Positions 7,688 through 16,011 of a stretch of 64,000 nucleotides of DNA are shown here, one piece after another. A program made the translations under genes and the position numbers. Source of the DNA: Curtobacterium sp. 'Ferrero' (GTDB lineage Bacteria > Actinomycetota > Actinomycetes > Actinomycetales > Microbacteriaceae); assembly GCF_002412165.1 (NCBI RefSeq), contig NZ_NXIA01000004.1, forward strand, positions 1 through 64,000, given 5' to 3'. The notes below the pieces were generated by a model. That model did not search any database, was not told where the DNA came from, and saw only the letters and a program-made list of their open reading frames with translations. The stretch's first letter is position 1. Each line of letters begins with the position of its first letter.

Positions 7688-9232
7688 TCAGCCGTGGAGC
7701 GCGTCGTGGCGCTCCTGCCGCACCTCAGGGCGGAGCCAGACCTTGACCACCGGCCCGGACCCGGGCGTCGGGTCGGTCGGGACGGTGACCTCGAGTGCCT
7801 CCGCGGTCTGCGTCCACGCCGCCTCACCGTCCTGGCCGAGGACCTCGACACTCCGGACCGGACGGCCCAGCAGGTTCGCGCCGCTGCCGAACGACCGGAT
7901 CCGTGCGACGCCGTCCGCGGGCGTGCCGAGCAGCATCGCGTAGACGTACTCGCCCGTGACGTCGATCCGCCGGGTGAAGCGGACGTCCTCGTGGGTGTAA
8001 GCCGGGGCCTCCCCGTCGACGAACGACCCGGCCTGCACCGCGGTCGGGCCCTCGCCGAACACCGTCCACGGACGGGAGCCGTAGATCGCCTCGCCGTTCA
8101 CGACGAGCCACCGGCCGATCGCCTCGAGCAGCTCCTGCTCGGGCTCGGCGATCGTGCCGTCCGGCTTCGGTCCGACGTTGAGCAGCAGGACGCCGTTCTT
8201 CGAGACCACGTCCACGAGCTCGGCGACCAGGTCCGGGACCGACTTGTGGTCGTGCCCCTCGATCCAGCACCAGGCGGACTTGGACACCGAGGTGTCGTTC
8301 TGCCAGACGGTGGGTGCGATGCCGCCCAGGGCGCCACGCTCGATGTCGTAGACCGCGGACCCCTCCGCGAAGGCGTCCCACTTGTAGTTGATGACGACCT
8401 CGCGGCCCCACTCGGCCGCCCGGTTGTAGTAGTACGCCGCCAGTGTCCGCAGCCACGGCTCGAACGCGGGCTGCTCGATCCACCAGTCGAACCAGAGCAC
8501 CTGGGGCCGGTACTTGTCGATCACCTCGACCGTCCGGAGCAGCCAGTCCTCGAGGTGCCGCTCGTTCGGGGCGGTCTCCTCGCGCTGGGCGGGGCCGTAG
8601 AAGTCGATGAACCGGGGGTCGAGGACGTCGGAGTCGAACCGGGCGCCGCCGTTCATGAAGAACCAGTGCTCCGCCCGGTGTGACGAGGCACCCCGGACCA
8701 TGAACGCGTCGTCGGCGGCCTGGAGCAGGTCACCGAACACGTCCCGCTGCGGTCCCATCCGTGCCGCACTCCACCGGGAGCGGTCGGTGTCGTACATGGC
8801 GAACCCGTCGTGGTGCTCGGCGACGGGGACCACGAACTGCGCCCCCGCCCGACGGAACAGGTTCGCCCAGGCCTGCGGGTCGAAGTGCTCCATCCGGAAC
8901 GACGGGATGAAGTCCTTGTAGCCGAACTCGGCCTGCGGCCCGTAGGTGGCGACGTGGTGCTCGAACTCGGGCGTGCCCTCCCGGTACATGTCACGGGAGT
9001 ACCACTCGTTCCGGAACGCCGGCACCGAGTACACACCCCAGTGCAGGAAGATCCCGAACTTCGCGTCCTGGTACCACCGCGGCGGGGTGTACCGGCGCAG
9101 GGACTCCCAGGTCGCCTCGAACGGGCCGGCCGCGACCACGGCCGAGACCCGGGCCAACGCCTCGGAGTTGTCGGACACGTCCACCGGTTCCGGCAGCGTG
9201 GTCGGGTCGATGCGGGGCAGGTCGCTGGTCAT
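7688..9232 (-). CDS. Alpha-L-fucosidase, GH29
   Basis: 514 residues, the usual length of a GH29 enzyme. Seen: FGIFLHWGVYSVPAF (59-73), EHHDGFAMYDTDRSRW (139-154) and the strand VLWFDWW, with Asp249 at the position of the GH29 nucleophile; then KNGVLLLNVGPKPDG and a C-terminal beta domain (about 400-514). No signal peptide is visible, so it likely acts in the cytoplasm on imported fuco-oligosaccharides. The start ATG follows GGAGGAG. It is divergent from an aldo/keto reductase, a LacI regulator and a fucose mutarotase, and two LacI-type operators sit in the shared promoter. Confidence 0.95.
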   Translation of the reverse strand: MTSDLPRIDPTTLPEPVDVSDNSEALARVSAVVAAGPFEATWESLRRYTPPRWYQDAKFGIFLHWGVYSVPAFRNEWYSRDMYREGTPEFEHHVATYGPQAEFGYKDFIPSFRMEHFDPQAWANLFRRAGAQFVVPVAEHHDGFAMYDTDRSRWSAARMGPQRDVFGDLLQAADDAFMVRGASSHRAEHWFFMNGGARFDSDVLDPRFIDFYGPAQREETAPNERHLEDWLLRTVEVIDKYRPQVLWFDWWIEQPAFEPWLRTLAAYYYNRAAEWGREVVINYKWDAFAEGSAVYDIERGALGGIAPTVWQNDTSVSKSAWCWIEGHDHKSVPDLVAELVDVVSKNGVLLLNVGPKPDGTIAEPEQELLEAIGRWLVVNGEAIYGSRPWTVFGEGPTAVQAGSFVDGEAPAYTHEDVRFTRRIDVTGEYVYAMLLGTPADGVARIRSFGSGANLLGRPVRSVEVLGQDGEAAWTQTAEALEVTVPTDPTPGSGPVVKVWLRPEVRQERHDALHG

Positions 9233-9265
9233 GACTCCTCCTCGAGCCTGGCGATCGGATCAGAA

Positions 9266-9277
9266 CGAAACGTTCCG
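9266..9277. promoter_or_regulatory. LacI-type operator O2
   Basis: CGAAACGTTCCG, one mismatch from the perfect palindrome at 9332-9343. It lies downstream of the proposed fucosidase promoter and over the -35 region of the opposite promoter, so a bound repressor would block both directions. Confidence 0.7.
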
Positions 9278-9292
9278 CTCGTGCTGTTCGAC

Positions 9293-9302
9293 ACGGTAGC
9301 GT
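9293..9302. promoter_or_regulatory. Overlapping divergent promoters
   Basis: Minus strand: TACCGT (9293-9298) with TTCACG (9316-9321) 17 bases upstream, directed at the fucosidase gene. Plus strand: TAGCGT (9297-9302), directed at the aldo/keto reductase operon, with only a weak -35 match. The two -10 boxes overlap and are flanked by the two operators. Confidence 0.5.
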
Positions 9303-9331
9303 TCCTTCCAGCCGTCGTGAAGAGGTTGCGA

Positions 9332-9343
9332 CGAAACGTTTCG
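9332..9343. promoter_or_regulatory. LacI-type operator O1 (perfect palindrome)
   Basis: CGAAACGTTTCG, a perfect 12-bp palindrome with the central CG step typical of LacI-family sites, 27 bases before the aldo/keto reductase start. The most likely binder is the LacI regulator at 10359-11402. Confidence 0.75.
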
Positions 9344-9369
9344 GGCAGTGCCGCCCGGGAAGGAGCACC

Positions 9370-10362
9370 GTGGACGTCGAGACCAGCCGCCTGCTGCGTA
9401 CCGGGGCGCGGATCCCCTCGATCGGGCTCGGCACCTTCGGGTCCGACCGGTACGGACCCGACGAGGTCGCGGCTGCTGTCCGCGGGGGGCTCGCGGCCGG
9501 GTACCGGCTGGTCGACTGCGCATCCGTGTACGGGAACGAGGCCGAGGTCGGCGCGGCCATCGCGGACAGCGGCGTCCCGCGCGACGAGCTCTTCGTGATG
9601 TCGAAGGTCTGGAACGACGCGCACGAGCCGGACGCCGCCGTCGCGTCCGTCCGCCGGTCGCTCCGTGACCTGCGGACCGACCACCTCGACGCCGTGTTCG
9701 TGCACTGGCCGTTCCCGAACCACCACGCCCCGCACGCCTCCGTCGAGGACCGCGACCGCCGTGCGCGCCCGTACGACCACGGGGCCTACCTCGCACTGTG
9801 GCGCGCCCTCGAAGAACTCGTCGACGAGGGGGTCGTGCGGCACCTCGGCACGTCGAACACCACGGTGCCGAAGCTCCGACTCCTGCTCGAGGACGCCCGG
9901 GTACTCCCGTCGCTCAACGAGATGGAGCTCCACCCCACCTTCCAGCAGCCCGAGCTGTTCGACTTCTGCCGCGCGAACGCCGTGCAGCCCATCGGGTACT
10001 CGCCGCTCGGTTCGCCGTCCCGGCCCGAGCGGGACCGCACCGACGAGGACCCGGTCGACATCGACCACCCGGTCGTCCGACGGATCGCGGCCGCCCACGG
10101 CGTGCACCCGGCGGTGGTCTGCCTGAAGTGGGCGGTGGCGAGGGGGCAGGTGCCGATCCCGTTCTCGGTCAAGCCCGAGCAGTACCGGGCGAACCTCGAG
10201 GGCGCGCTCACCGATCCGCTGACGGCCGACGAACTCGCGGCGATGACGGAGGTGGACCGGGGCGTGCGCCTGATCAAGGGCCAGGTGTTCCTGTGGGAGG
10301 GCGCCGACAGCTGGCACGACCTGTGGGACGAGGACGGCACGATCCCGGGCGGCCGCGGGTGA
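9370..10362 (+). CDS. Aldo/keto reductase
   Basis: 330-residue AKR. The catalytic tetrad is visible as Asp49, Tyr54 (DCASVYGNE), Lys79 (VMSKVW) and His112 (VFVHWP), and the NADP-binding end has IPFSVKPEQYRANL. The GTG start follows a strong GAAGGAG. Its stop overlaps the LacI start (GTGA). Located with a fucosidase and a fucose mutarotase, it may reduce or oxidise L-fucose, fuconolactone or an aldehyde product; the substrate is inferred from context only. Confidence 0.93.
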   Translation: MDVETSRLLRTGARIPSIGLGTFGSDRYGPDEVAAAVRGGLAAGYRLVDCASVYGNEAEVGAAIADSGVPRDELFVMSKVWNDAHEPDAAVASVRRSLRDLRTDHLDAVFVHWPFPNHHAPHASVEDRDRRARPYDHGAYLALWRALEELVDEGVVRHLGTSNTTVPKLRLLLEDARVLPSLNEMELHPTFQQPELFDFCRANAVQPIGYSPLGSPSRPERDRTDEDPVDIDHPVVRRIAAAHGVHPAVVCLKWAVARGQVPIPFSVKPEQYRANLEGALTDPLTADELAAMTEVDRGVRLIKGQVFLWEGADSWHDLWDEDGTIPGGRG

Positions 10363-11402
10363 CGGCGACCTACAAGGACCTGCAGCAGGCCACCGGCCTC
10401 TCGCTCGCGACGATCTCGAAGTTCTACAACGGCGGCACGGTTCGCGACGGGAACGCGCGTGCCATCGAGCAGGCCGCCGAGCGGCTCGGGTACCGACCGA
10501 ACGGCGTCGCCAGGAGCCTGCGCTCGCGGCGCTCCGGCACCATCGGGGTCCTCCTGCCGGCACTCGACAACGACTTCCACCTCACCGTGATCGCGGGCGT
10601 GGAGAGCGCTCTGCGCCCGTACGGCATGAGCGTGATCGTTTCCTCGAGCCCGGACGCCGCCGCCGGTGCCGTCGACCTGCTCCTCAGCCGCATGGTCGAC
10701 GGGATCGTCGCCGTGCCGTCCCGGCACGACGTCGACGCCCTGCGCCGGGCGGCCGAGCGGGTCCCGGTCGTGCAGGTGGACTGGCGAGCCGACGGTCTCG
10801 ACACCGACGGCGTGTACCTCGACAACCACGGCGCAGGGGCCCTCGCCGCCCGGCACCTGGTGGACCACGGGCACCGGCGGCTCGCCGTCATCGGGGGCGA
10901 CCCCGCGATCTCGACGATGCGGGAGCGGACCGAGGGGTTCCTCGACGTCGCCCGGGCCCACGGCGCCCAGGTCGACGACGCCGCGGTCTCCGGCGGACCC
11001 CTGACGGTCGAGAACGGCCGCGACGCGATGCAACGGCTGCTCGTGCTGCCCGAGCGTCCCAGCGCGGTGTTCTGCGCGAACTACGAACTGACCCTCGGAG
11101 CGGTCATCACCCTGAACGAGTCGGGGCTCCGGCTCGGACAGGACCTCTCGGTCGCCGGGTTCGACGGGCTCGAGCTCGCGCAGGCCACGGTGCCGAAGCT
11201 GACCGTCGTCGTGCAGCCGACCCACGAGCTCGCCGTCCGCGCGGCGGAGCGCATCCGGGAGCGGCTCGACGAACGTGGGAGGGACCGTCCGGGGAGCGCC
11301 GTCCGCGACGTCGCCGACCCGATCGACGTCGTCGTCCCGCCACGCCTGGTCGCCGGCGGCTCCGTCGCCCGGCTCCCCCGCCCCGACGCCCTGGAGGCAT
11401 GA
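10359..11402 (+). CDS. LacI-family regulator of the fucose locus
   Basis: 347 residues. The helix-turn-helix begins at once (YKDLQQATGLSLATISKFYNG) with the hinge helix EQAAERLGYRPNGVARSLRS around 36-55, followed by a periplasmic-binding-protein-like sugar domain (GVLLPALDNDFH ... GFDGLELAQ). The GTG at 10359 is coupled to the aldo/keto reductase (GTGA); longer readings in this frame are shadows. It is coupled downstream to fucU (ATGA). The two CGAAACGTT-type operators upstream of the operon are its natural sites. Effector probably L-fucose or a derivative. Confidence 0.93.
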   Translation: MTATYKDLQQATGLSLATISKFYNGGTVRDGNARAIEQAAERLGYRPNGVARSLRSRRSGTIGVLLPALDNDFHLTVIAGVESALRPYGMSVIVSSSPDAAAGAVDLLLSRMVDGIVAVPSRHDVDALRRAAERVPVVQVDWRADGLDTDGVYLDNHGAGALAARHLVDHGHRRLAVIGGDPAISTMRERTEGFLDVARAHGAQVDDAAVSGGPLTVENGRDAMQRLLVLPERPSAVFCANYELTLGAVITLNESGLRLGQDLSVAGFDGLELAQATVPKLTVVVQPTHELAVRAAERIRERLDERGRDRPGSAVRDVADPIDVVVPPRLVAGGSVARLPRPDALEA

Positions 11403-11824
11403 TGCTGCGCTACACCCTCACCCACCAGCCGACGCTCAGTGCGCTGGCGTCGCTCGGGCACGGCTCGAAGGTGCTCGTCGCGGACGCGAACTACCCGTTC
11501 GCGACGGCGATGCACCCGGGGGCGGCCCTGGTCCACCTGAACTTCCGACCCGGGCTGCTCGACGTCGACGAGGTGCTCACGACGCTCCTCGACGCGGTCC
11601 CGGTCGAGGCCGCCACGGTCATGACGCCGCCGCCGGAGGGGCCGGTCGCGGCGCACGACGGGTACCGGCGGATCCTCGGGCCGGACGTCCCGCTCGGGCA
11701 CCTGGACCGCTTCGCCTTCTACGACGCCGTCCGCGCCCCGGAGACCGGCCTCGTCATCGCGACGGGCGACCAGCGCTCGCACGCGAACCTGCTCCTCGAG
11801 CTCGGGTTCGTCGCGACGGTCTGA
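11399..11824 (+). CDS. RbsD/FucU family mutarotase
   Basis: 141-residue protein of the RbsD/FucU fold, about the size of E. coli FucU. GHG (20-22) supplies the catalytic His21 and VADANYP the conserved Asp. These enzymes interconvert sugar anomers; FucU acts on L-fucose. Coupled to the LacI gene by ATGA overlap. With a GH29 fucosidase nearby I favour L-fucose mutarotase over RbsD-type D-ribose activity. Confidence 0.9.
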   Translation: MMLRYTLTHQPTLSALASLGHGSKVLVADANYPFATAMHPGAALVHLNFRPGLLDVDEVLTTLLDAVPVEAATVMTPPPEGPVAAHDGYRRILGPDVPLGHLDRFAFYDAVRAPETGLVIATGDQRSHANLLLELGFVATV

Positions 11825-11883
11825 TCGGGGTCGCCCGACGCCGCAAGACGCGGTCGCGGGACGACCGTGACCGCACCACCCGC

Positions 11884-12354
11884 TCAGGCGGCGTGCCTGC
11901 CCAGGGTGATCCGCTCCTCCTGGCCGTCCTGCAGGTCCCGCGCGCGGAACCAGCGGAGCAGGAAGTCGGCGGACGTGCCGGCGAGCGTCCCGGGCAGCGC
12001 CTCGCGCCGCTGCAGGAACCCGCTGAAGCCCGGCTCCTCGAGGACGTCCACGTCGGAGGGCGAGCCGAACGCCATCGCCCACCCGTCGAAGCGGCGGCTC
12101 TCGATCGCCTCCCGCGACAGCGACTGCACGTCACGGTGGCGCGGGTCGCGTTCGATCGCGGCGTAGCGGTCCTCGACGCTCCAGCTGGGGCCCTCGAGGA
12201 CCTGCATGAAGCGGCCGCCCTTGGCGAGCAGCAGCCCCGAGACCCCGAGCGCGTCGTTGCGCAGACGGGCTTCGCGGAGCATGTCGACGAGCTGGGCGTC
12301 AGTGAGCTCGTCGACGGCGACGGACATGTACACGAGGGAGGTGAGGGAGGTCAT
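11884..12354 (-). CDS. BLUF-domain blue-light photoreceptor (second copy)
   Basis: 156-residue stand-alone BLUF protein, clearly paralogous to the one at 5980-6408: both share LRNDALGVSGLL/IRNTALGVSGLL, FMQVLEG/FMQLLEG and RRFDGWAMA. Tyr9 (LVYMS), the Asn, Gln, Trp and Met of the flavin pocket are all present. It has a longer C-terminal tail than the first copy (ERITLGRHAA). GACACT lies 7 bases before the ATG. It is convergent with fucU and downstream of the sugar-transporter operon's hairpin. No fused output domain. Confidence 0.93.
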   Translation of the reverse strand: MTSLTSLVYMSVAVDELTDAQLVDMLREARLRNDALGVSGLLLAKGGRFMQVLEGPSWSVEDRYAAIERDPRHRDVQSLSREAIESRRFDGWAMAFGSPSDVDVLEEPGFSGFLQRREALPGTLAGTSADFLLRWFRARDLQDGQEERITLGRHAA

Positions 12355-12391
12355 CGGCGCCAGTGTCGTTCCGCACCCGGACCGACGTCAA

Positions 12392-12432
12392 CGCGGTCGT
12401 CCACGGACCGCACCGGGCCGTGGACGACTGCG
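12392..12432 (-). terminator. Terminator hairpin of sugar ABC operon
   Basis: 15-bp stem (CGCGGTCGTCCACGG with CCGTGGACGACTGCG, one G-T pair) and an 11-base loop, starting 15 bases after the solute-binding-protein stop. It lies between that operon and the second BLUF gene. No T-run. Confidence 0.6.
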
Positions 12433-12447
12433 TCGACCGGATGAGGG

Positions 12448-13821
12448 TCAGGTGAGCGCGAGCAGGGTGTTCACCTGCTCGTTGACCCCTGTGAGCGTCG
12501 ACACCGGCTTGCCGTTCGCGTAGATGTCGTCGAAGGCGGGCTGCACCAGCGCCTGCACGTCGGCGGGGTTCCGCGTCACCGGGAAGAGGAACGTGGTGCC
12601 GTCCTCGACCTGCTGGGTGAACGCCGTGACGTCGAGGCCGCGCTCGGCGTACGCGGCCACCGCGGCGTCGGTCCCGGAGCGACGGGCCGGGAAGACGATG
12701 CCCGCCCGGCCGACGATGTCCTGTGCGGCCGCGCTGCCGAGGAAGGCGACCCACTTCGCCGCCGCCACGGGGTTCTTCGCCTGCTTCGTGATCGAGTCTC
12801 CGAGTCCGTTGAACATCGACGCACGGTGACCGACCGGGCCCTTCGGGGTCGGTGCGATGCCGACGTCCACCCCCTGCAGACCGGCGTAGGTGCCGATCAT
12901 CCACGAGCCGTTGAACGACAAGGCCACCTTCTTCGAGCCGAGTTGCACGTCCGGGCCGGTCGTCGTCGAGAACACCCCGTACTCCGGCATGTAGCCCTTC
13001 TCGGCGAGCCCGAAGTACCACGAGATCGTCTTCTGCAACACCGGCTCGTCGTAGCGGAACCGGTTCCCCCACGGGTTCTCGTTCGTGTAGAACCAGTCGG
13101 TCGAGCCGGTGAAGGGCGACCACTGTGTCTGCCCGAACCCGTCGCCGCCGCTGCCGTTGGCGCTCATGCCGTACACGGCGACGTCGGTCTTGTCGAACCC
13201 GGGTTCGTCGCCGCGGCGCCCCTTCCCGTCGATCGTGAGGTGGGCGATCGCCCGCTCGAAGGTCCCGCCGTCGTCCGGGTTCCACTCCAGAGCTGCGAGG
13301 TCGTCCGCGGTGTAGCCGGCCTTCGCGATGACCCGCTTGTCGTAGAACATCGCGATGGTGTCCCAGTCCTTCGGCGACCCGTACCGGTGGCCGTCCTGGC
13401 CCTTCCAGAGCTGGGCGAGCCCGGACTGGTAGTCGTCGTCGCGGATGGCGCTCGTGGCCTCGAGCTCGTCGAGCTTCCAGAGCACGTCGAGGTCGGCGAA
13501 CTGCGGGAACTTCGAAAGGTGGTCCGTGAAGACGTCGGGTGCGGTGCCGGCGATGAACCCGGCGGTGAGCTTCGTCCAGTAGTCGGTCCACCCCAGTTGG
13601 GTGATCTTGATCCGGATGTCGGGGTTCTCGCGTTCGAAGGCCTTCGCGACGGCCTGGTACGCGGGGAGCTGGTTCGCGTCCCAGAGCCAGTAGGAGACGG
13701 TCCCGGTCTTGCCGCTGCGCGGGTTCGGGGTGCTCGGGGACGAGCAGGCGGCGAGCGCGCCGAGGGCCAGGGCGGAGGCGCCGCCCGCGAAGAGGGCTCG
13801 GCGGGAGATGGAGTGCGTCAT
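12448..13821 (-). CDS. Sugar ABC transporter solute-binding lipoprotein
   Basis: 457 residues. The N-terminus SRRALFAGG...GALAAC is a lipoprotein signal with lipidated Cys26 and a twin-arginine pair, so Tat export is possible. The mature protein is a family 1 (CUT1-type) binding protein: TVSYWLWDAN, the WTDYWTKLTAGFIAGTAPDV segment and many Trp/Tyr residues expected in a sugar cleft. It is the last gene of a three-gene operon after two permeases. There is no ATPase in the window, so the transporter must share an MsiK-like ATPase encoded elsewhere, as is common in actinobacteria. Confidence 0.94.
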   Translation of the reverse strand: MTHSISRRALFAGGASALALGALAACSSPSTPNPRSGKTGTVSYWLWDANQLPAYQAVAKAFERENPDIRIKITQLGWTDYWTKLTAGFIAGTAPDVFTDHLSKFPQFADLDVLWKLDELEATSAIRDDDYQSGLAQLWKGQDGHRYGSPKDWDTIAMFYDKRVIAKAGYTADDLAALEWNPDDGGTFERAIAHLTIDGKGRRGDEPGFDKTDVAVYGMSANGSGGDGFGQTQWSPFTGSTDWFYTNENPWGNRFRYDEPVLQKTISWYFGLAEKGYMPEYGVFSTTTGPDVQLGSKKVALSFNGSWMIGTYAGLQGVDVGIAPTPKGPVGHRASMFNGLGDSITKQAKNPVAAAKWVAFLGSAAAQDIVGRAGIVFPARRSGTDAAVAAYAERGLDVTAFTQQVEDGTTFLFPVTRNPADVQALVQPAFDDIYANGKPVSTLTGVNEQVNTLLALT

Positions 13822-13830
13822 GAGCGGTCC

Positions 13831-14787
13831 CTACTTGATGCCGGAGAAGCCGATGGAGTTGACGATGCGCTTCGCGAAGAGCCCGAACAGCACGATCATC
13901 GGGAGCGCCGCTACGAGGGTCGCGGCCATCAGACCCGCCCAGTCGGTGCCGGACTGCGGCGACTGCGACTTGAAGACGCCGAGTGCCACGGTGAGCACCC
14001 GGGAGCTGTCCGTGTAGGACACCATCAGCGGCCAGAAGTAGTCGTTCCACGCGGTGATGTAGGTGAGCACGGCGAGCGTCGCGATCGGGGCGGAGGCCAT
14101 GGGCAGGATGAGCCGGAAGAACACCCGGACCTTGCCGGCACCGTCGATGAGCGCGGCCTCCTCGACCTCGCGCGAGATCCCGAGGAAGAACTGCCGCAGG
14201 AAGAACACGGCGAACGGGGTCATCAGCATCGACGGGAGGGAGATACCGAGCAGTGTGTCGACGAGTCCGAGGGACTTGATGAGCGCGAAGTTCGGCAGGA
14301 GCGTGAAGATGGTCGGCACCATGAGCCCGGCGAGGAACACCGCGAACACCCTGTCGCGCCCGGGCCACCGCAGCCGGGCGAAGGCGTAGGCGGCCGCTGC
14401 GGAGAAGAACACCTGGCCGACCGTGATCATCGTCGCCGTGATCACCGAGTTCAGCAGGTAGCGCCAGAAGTCGATCGCGGCGCCGGAGCCGCCCTGGGCG
14501 AGCGCCTCCTTCGTGGACTGCATGCCGAAGACGCGCTCGAACCCGCCGAGGCTGAAGCCCGTGGGCAGCAGCGAGGTGGGGTCGGCGGAGATCGCGCCGT
14601 TGGACGAGAGCGCGGTGCGGAGGATCCAGTAGAACGGGAACAGGGTGACGACGATCACGGCGATCATCGCGCTCCAGGCGACCACCCGACCGACGGATGG
14701 TCTGCGACGCGGCGGACGCGGACCACCGCGTGTGGTGATCGCACGGGTGGTCTGGGGTTCGACCACGGGAGGCATGGTGCTGGTCAT
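13831..14787 (-). CDS. Sugar ABC transporter permease (MalG/UgpE type)
   Basis: 318-residue permease with six predicted membrane helices (about 32-310) after a basic N-terminus (RPPRRRPS). The EAA loop reads EEAALIDGAGKVRVFFRLILP, the contact site for the ATPase. It lies 9 bases upstream of the binding-protein gene and 66 bases downstream of its partner permease. ATG follows GGAAG. Confidence 0.94.
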   Translation of the reverse strand: MTSTMPPVVEPQTTRAITTRGGPRPPRRRPSVGRVVAWSAMIAVIVVTLFPFYWILRTALSSNGAISADPTSLLPTGFSLGGFERVFGMQSTKEALAQGGSGAAIDFWRYLLNSVITATMITVGQVFFSAAAAYAFARLRWPGRDRVFAVFLAGLMVPTIFTLLPNFALIKSLGLVDTLLGISLPSMLMTPFAVFFLRQFFLGISREVEEAALIDGAGKVRVFFRLILPMASAPIATLAVLTYITAWNDYFWPLMVSYTDSSRVLTVALGVFKSQSPQSGTDWAGLMAATLVAALPMIVLFGLFAKRIVNSIGFSGIK

Positions 14788-14853
14788 CTTCGACTCGCTT
14801 CCGGGAGGTGAGGGGCGGCCGCCTCGGCGGACGGCCGGGTGGGATCGGCCGCG

Positions 14854-15810
14854 TCAGTCCAGGTCGCTCTCGCCGGAGCGCGAGAGGCGGTACTGGACGA
14901 ACGTGATGACGCTGAGGACGACGAGGAGGGCCACCGAGACGGCGGACGCGTAGCCGAACTGGAATCGCCCGAAGGCCAGGTTGTAGATGTAGTTCTGCAC
15001 GACGTTCGTGGCGTTCGCCGGGCCGCCCTGCGTGGTGACGGCGACGGTGTCGAACACCTGGAACGAGCCGATGATCGTGATGATGAGCACGAGCGAGAGG
15101 ATCGGCCGGAGCAGCGGGACCGTGATGCGCCAGAACATCTGCCACTCGCTGGCGCCGTCGATGCGACCGGCCTCGTACACCTGCTCGGGCAGGGCCTGCA
15201 GGCCGGCGAAGATGAGCAGCGCCGTGTAGCCGACGTTCCTCCACACGTTGATGAAGGCGATCGTCGGGATTCCCCACACGTCGCTCTGGAGGAACGGGAT
15301 GCGTCCGACGCCGATGGCCGACAGGACCTCGTTCCCGATGCCGAGCTGCGTGTCGAGGATCCACAGCCAGATGAGCGCGGCGACGACGTTCGAGACGAGG
15401 TAGGGCGCGAGGACGATCCCACGGACGAACGTGGACTTCGTCAACCGGTGCATCATCACCGCGATGAACAGGGCGAGGACGGTCTGGAACCCGATGTTGA
15501 GGAGCACGTACTCGACGGTCACCGACATCGAGTTCCAGAAGATCGAGTCCTGCACGAGCCGTGCGTAGTTCTGCAGTCCGGTGAAGACCGGGGGCGTGAG
15601 CAGGTTGTACGTCGTGAAGCTCAGGTAGATGCCCCGGACCGTCGGCCAGACGAGGAACACCAGGAACCCGATCGCGGCCGGGGCGATGAACACCACCGCG
15701 AGCCAGAGGTCGTTGCGGGGCCGACGCCTCGGGGAGACGCTCCGGGCACGGGCGAGGTCGGCAGAGCGCCCCCGCCCCGCGCGTGGTGTCGACAGGGTTT
15801 CCGTTGCCAT
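14854..15810 (-). CDS. Sugar ABC transporter permease (MalF/UgpA type)
   Basis: 318-residue permease with a basic cytoplasmic N-terminus and about six helices; EAA loop YEAGRIDGASEWQMFWRITV. I start at the ATG at 15810 because AAGGAG sits 7 bases upstream; the reading continues upstream but crosses the promoter. First gene of the importer operon. A promoter TTGTCG (15887-15892), 17 bases, TAGATT (15864-15869) fits well, and the divergent dehydrogenase is read the other way. Confidence 0.94.
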   Translation of the reverse strand: MATETLSTPRAGRGRSADLARARSVSPRRRPRNDLWLAVVFIAPAAIGFLVFLVWPTVRGIYLSFTTYNLLTPPVFTGLQNYARLVQDSIFWNSMSVTVEYVLLNIGFQTVLALFIAVMMHRLTKSTFVRGIVLAPYLVSNVVAALIWLWILDTQLGIGNEVLSAIGVGRIPFLQSDVWGIPTIAFINVWRNVGYTALLIFAGLQALPEQVYEAGRIDGASEWQMFWRITVPLLRPILSLVLIITIIGSFQVFDTVAVTTQGGPANATNVVQNYIYNLAFGRFQFGYASAVSVALLVVLSVITFVQYRLSRSGESDLD

Positions 15811-15863
15811 CGCGACTCCTTCGTCTGCGGCGGACCGGCCGGATGCGGCGGTCCGTGGCCGGG

Positions 15864-15892
15864 AATCTACACGTGGAGACCCGTTCCGACAA
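15864..15892 (-). promoter_or_regulatory. Promoter of sugar ABC operon
   Basis: Minus-strand -35 TTGTCG (15887-15892) and -10 TAGATT (15864-15869) separated by exactly 17 bases, 54 bases before the permease ATG. The GACAA of the -35 region also resembles a half-site of the neighbouring inverted repeat. Confidence 0.6.
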
Positions 15893-15920
15893 GAGTCAAC
15901 GGTGTTCATGGAAAACGTGG

Positions 15921-15937
15921 TTGTCACGAGTAGACAA
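15921..15937. promoter_or_regulatory. Candidate operator in divergent sugar promoter
   Basis: TTGTC-N7-GACAA inverted repeat, upstream of the ABC promoter and 74 bases before the Gfo/Idh/MocA start. TTGTCA in it could also be the -35 box of the rightward promoter. A likely binder is the LacI regulator at 17354; the spacing is wider than the usual LacI palindrome, so this is tentative. Confidence 0.45.
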
Positions 15938-16011
15938 GCGTGCAATGCTGGCCCGGATCGCACCGGCGCGGCCCGCCCGGCGACGCAACCCTCCGTTCGG
16001 AAAGGTCACTG

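Noticed and set aside
12299-15892. 1197-codon minus-strand open frame
   Set aside because: It is a frame shadow of the sugar ABC operon, with composition of GC-rich antisense noise and no domain.
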